A stretch of 64,000 bases of DNA, taken from Solimonas thermocellulolyticum. GTDB taxonomy: Bacteria > Pseudomonadota > Gammaproteobacteria > Nevskiales > Nevskiaceae. The stretch covers positions 1 through 64,000 of the forward strand of contig NZ_JBEPIJ010000004.1 in the NCBI RefSeq assembly GCF_040327995.1, read 5' to 3'. The translations under genes and the position numbers were made by a program. Shown here one piece after another: positions 63,326 to 64,000 of the stretch (the first letter of the stretch is position 1; each line of letters opens with the position of its first letter). Below the pieces are notes generated by a model. The model had not been told where the DNA came from. It did no database searches and saw only the letters and a list, made by a program, of their open reading frames with translations.

Positions 63326-63360
63326 GTCTTCAAATGACCCCAATATGTCAACAAATGACC
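63326..63360. promoter_or_regulatory. AraC-type direct repeats in AraC/ferredoxin promoter region
   Basis: GTCTTCAAATGACC (63326-63339) and GTCAACAAATGACC (63347-63360) match at 12 of 14 positions and start exactly 21 bases apart. They lie between the divergent AraC and ferredoxin genes. The same motif in inverse orientation is at 62156-62190. Confidence 0.72.
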
Positions 63361-63421
63361 TCGCTGGCGCCCTGCGGTTCACGGAACATCCTGAGACAAG
63401 GCCATCCGAAGGAGAGAGACA

Positions 63422-63742
63422 TTGGGCAAGATCAGGTTTGTCACGCACGACCAAACGGAACACGTCGTCGAGTTCGATACCGGCACCTCGCTGATGCAGA
63501 TCGCCGTAGACAACGCGATTCCCGGCGTCGATGGCGACTGCGGTGGAGAATGCGCCTGCGGGACCTGTCACCTCATCGTCGCTCCGGAGTGGTTTGAGAT
63601 CACCGGCACGCCCGGCGATCACGAGGAGCAGATGCTCTCGATGACGCCGGAACGCGCACCCACCTCGCGTCTGGGCTGCCAGGTTCGAGCCACCGAGGCG
63701 ATGGACGGCATGACCGTTCGGCTGCCCGAGTTCCAGATGTAA
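63422..63742 (+). CDS. 2Fe-2S ferredoxin of CYP153-type system
   Basis: A 106-residue adrenodoxin-type ferredoxin from TTG 63422; AAGGAGAG sits just upstream and no ATG fits. Cluster cysteines: G-D-C-G-G-E-C-A-C-G-T-C and L-G-C-Q-V. It precedes the P450 gene by 14 bases and is its likely electron donor. Confidence 0.86.
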   Translation: MGKIRFVTHDQTEHVVEFDTGTSLMQIAVDNAIPGVDGDCGGECACGTCHLIVAPEWFEITGTPGDHEEQMLSMTPERAPTSRLGCQVRATEAMDGMTVRLPEFQM

Positions 63743-63756
63743 GCGTGGAGAACGCC

Positions 63757-64000
63757 ATGTCAACACAATTGCAGGCAATCGATATTGCCCAGACGAAGCT
63801 GGTCAACGCCACGGCCAGAGTGGTGCCGATGCATTTGCAGATCCAGGCACTGAAGTTGTTGGTGAGGGCGAAGAAGAAGATCTTCGGCCCGCGCAGGCCC
63901 CCGCTCCAGTTCGTTGAAACGCCCGTTCCCGATGTCGACACGCTGGCGCTCGAGGACATCGACCTCAGCAACCCGTTCCTGTACCGGCAAGACCAGTGGC
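63757..64000 (+). CDS. Cytochrome P450, CYP153-like, 5' end (truncated by window)
   Basis: The first 81 codons of a gene running off the window. The N-terminus (I-F-G-P-R-R-P-P, then D-I-D-L-S-N-P-F-L-Y-R-Q-D-Q-W) resembles CYP153-type alkane/fatty-acid terminal hydroxylases, and the ferredoxin-P450-AraC arrangement is typical of them. The haem motif is beyond the window, so this rests on the N-terminus and context. Confidence 0.65.
   Translation, partial: MSTQLQAIDIAQTKLVNATARVVPMHLQIQALKLLVRAKKKIFGPRRPPLQFVETPVPDVDTLALEDIDLSNPFLYRQDQW

Overview
The window comes from a high-GC, gammaproteobacterium-like chromosome. Nothing here gives a firm taxonomic marker. The mix of a CYP153-like P450 start, SCP-x/DUF35 lipid genes, a TonB2-type energiser and many acyl-CoA dehydrogenases resembles hydrocarbon- or steroid-degrading lineages such as Nevskiales (inference only).

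Bases 1 to about 15,850 are an accessory island. It opens with the 3' ends of an IS3-type and a Tn3-type transposase. Next is a complete type II CBASS operon: patatin phospholipase effector, DncV-like cyclase, E2-E1 fusion Cap2 and JAMM peptidase Cap3. A convergent unknown gene and a small XRE regulator follow. Two related cassettes built around calcineurin-like metallophosphoesterases come next. Cassette A (6.1-9.1 kb) holds three small unknown proteins, a phosphoesterase and a HAD nucleotidase-DUF2442 fusion. Cassette B (10.3-15.8 kb) holds two small proteins (one paralogous to cassette A), three distinct phosphoesterases, a AAA+ ATPase and a small protein. Cassette B is led by a tRNA gene with a UAU anticodon and a 40-nt variable region folding into two hairpins. 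A decayed ISL3-type transposase lies between them. I found no described system matching these cassettes; they are the best candidate for something new.

From about 15.9 kb the window is lipid catabolism and transport. 16.0-21.9 kb: a P450, flavoprotein, SDR, acyl-CoA synthetase, 3Fe-4S ferredoxin and SCP2 operon. 22.3-27.1 kb: a tripartite drug-efflux operon with a convergent MarR gene. 27.3-34.0 kb (minus strand): START protein, transglutaminase-like protein, hydrolase, and a beta-oxidation-like set (acyl-CoA dehydrogenase, SDR, two MaoC proteins, SCP-x thiolase). 34.1-45.9 kb: DUF35 plus Ltp2-like aldolase, Rieske oxygenase and ferredoxin, an Old-Yellow-Enzyme/FAD reductase, a TonB receptor broken by an in-frame amber codon, an OmpA-like protein and two acyl-CoA dehydrogenases. 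46.0-50.8 kb: a lipoprotein, a 2Fe-2S ferredoxin and a 2-oxoacid dehydrogenase with a split E2. 50.9-56.6 kb: a TonB2-type energiser operon (DUF3450, TtpC-like, ExbB, two ExbD, TonB, TPR protein) ending at a clear terminator. 56.8-62.1 kb (minus strand): hydrolase, acyl-CoA dehydrogenase, thiolase-like protein, two thioesterases and a second transglutaminase-like protein. 62.2-64 kb: an AraC regulator divergent from a ferredoxin and the start of a P450 gene.

Two candidate regulons are visible as repeated DNA motifs. An AraC-type direct repeat with 21-bp periodicity lies both in the AraC/ferredoxin intergenic region and upstream of the minus-strand 62-kb operon. A 20-bp palindrome lies both upstream of the 16-kb P450 operon and between the thiolase and DUF35 genes at 34.1 kb.
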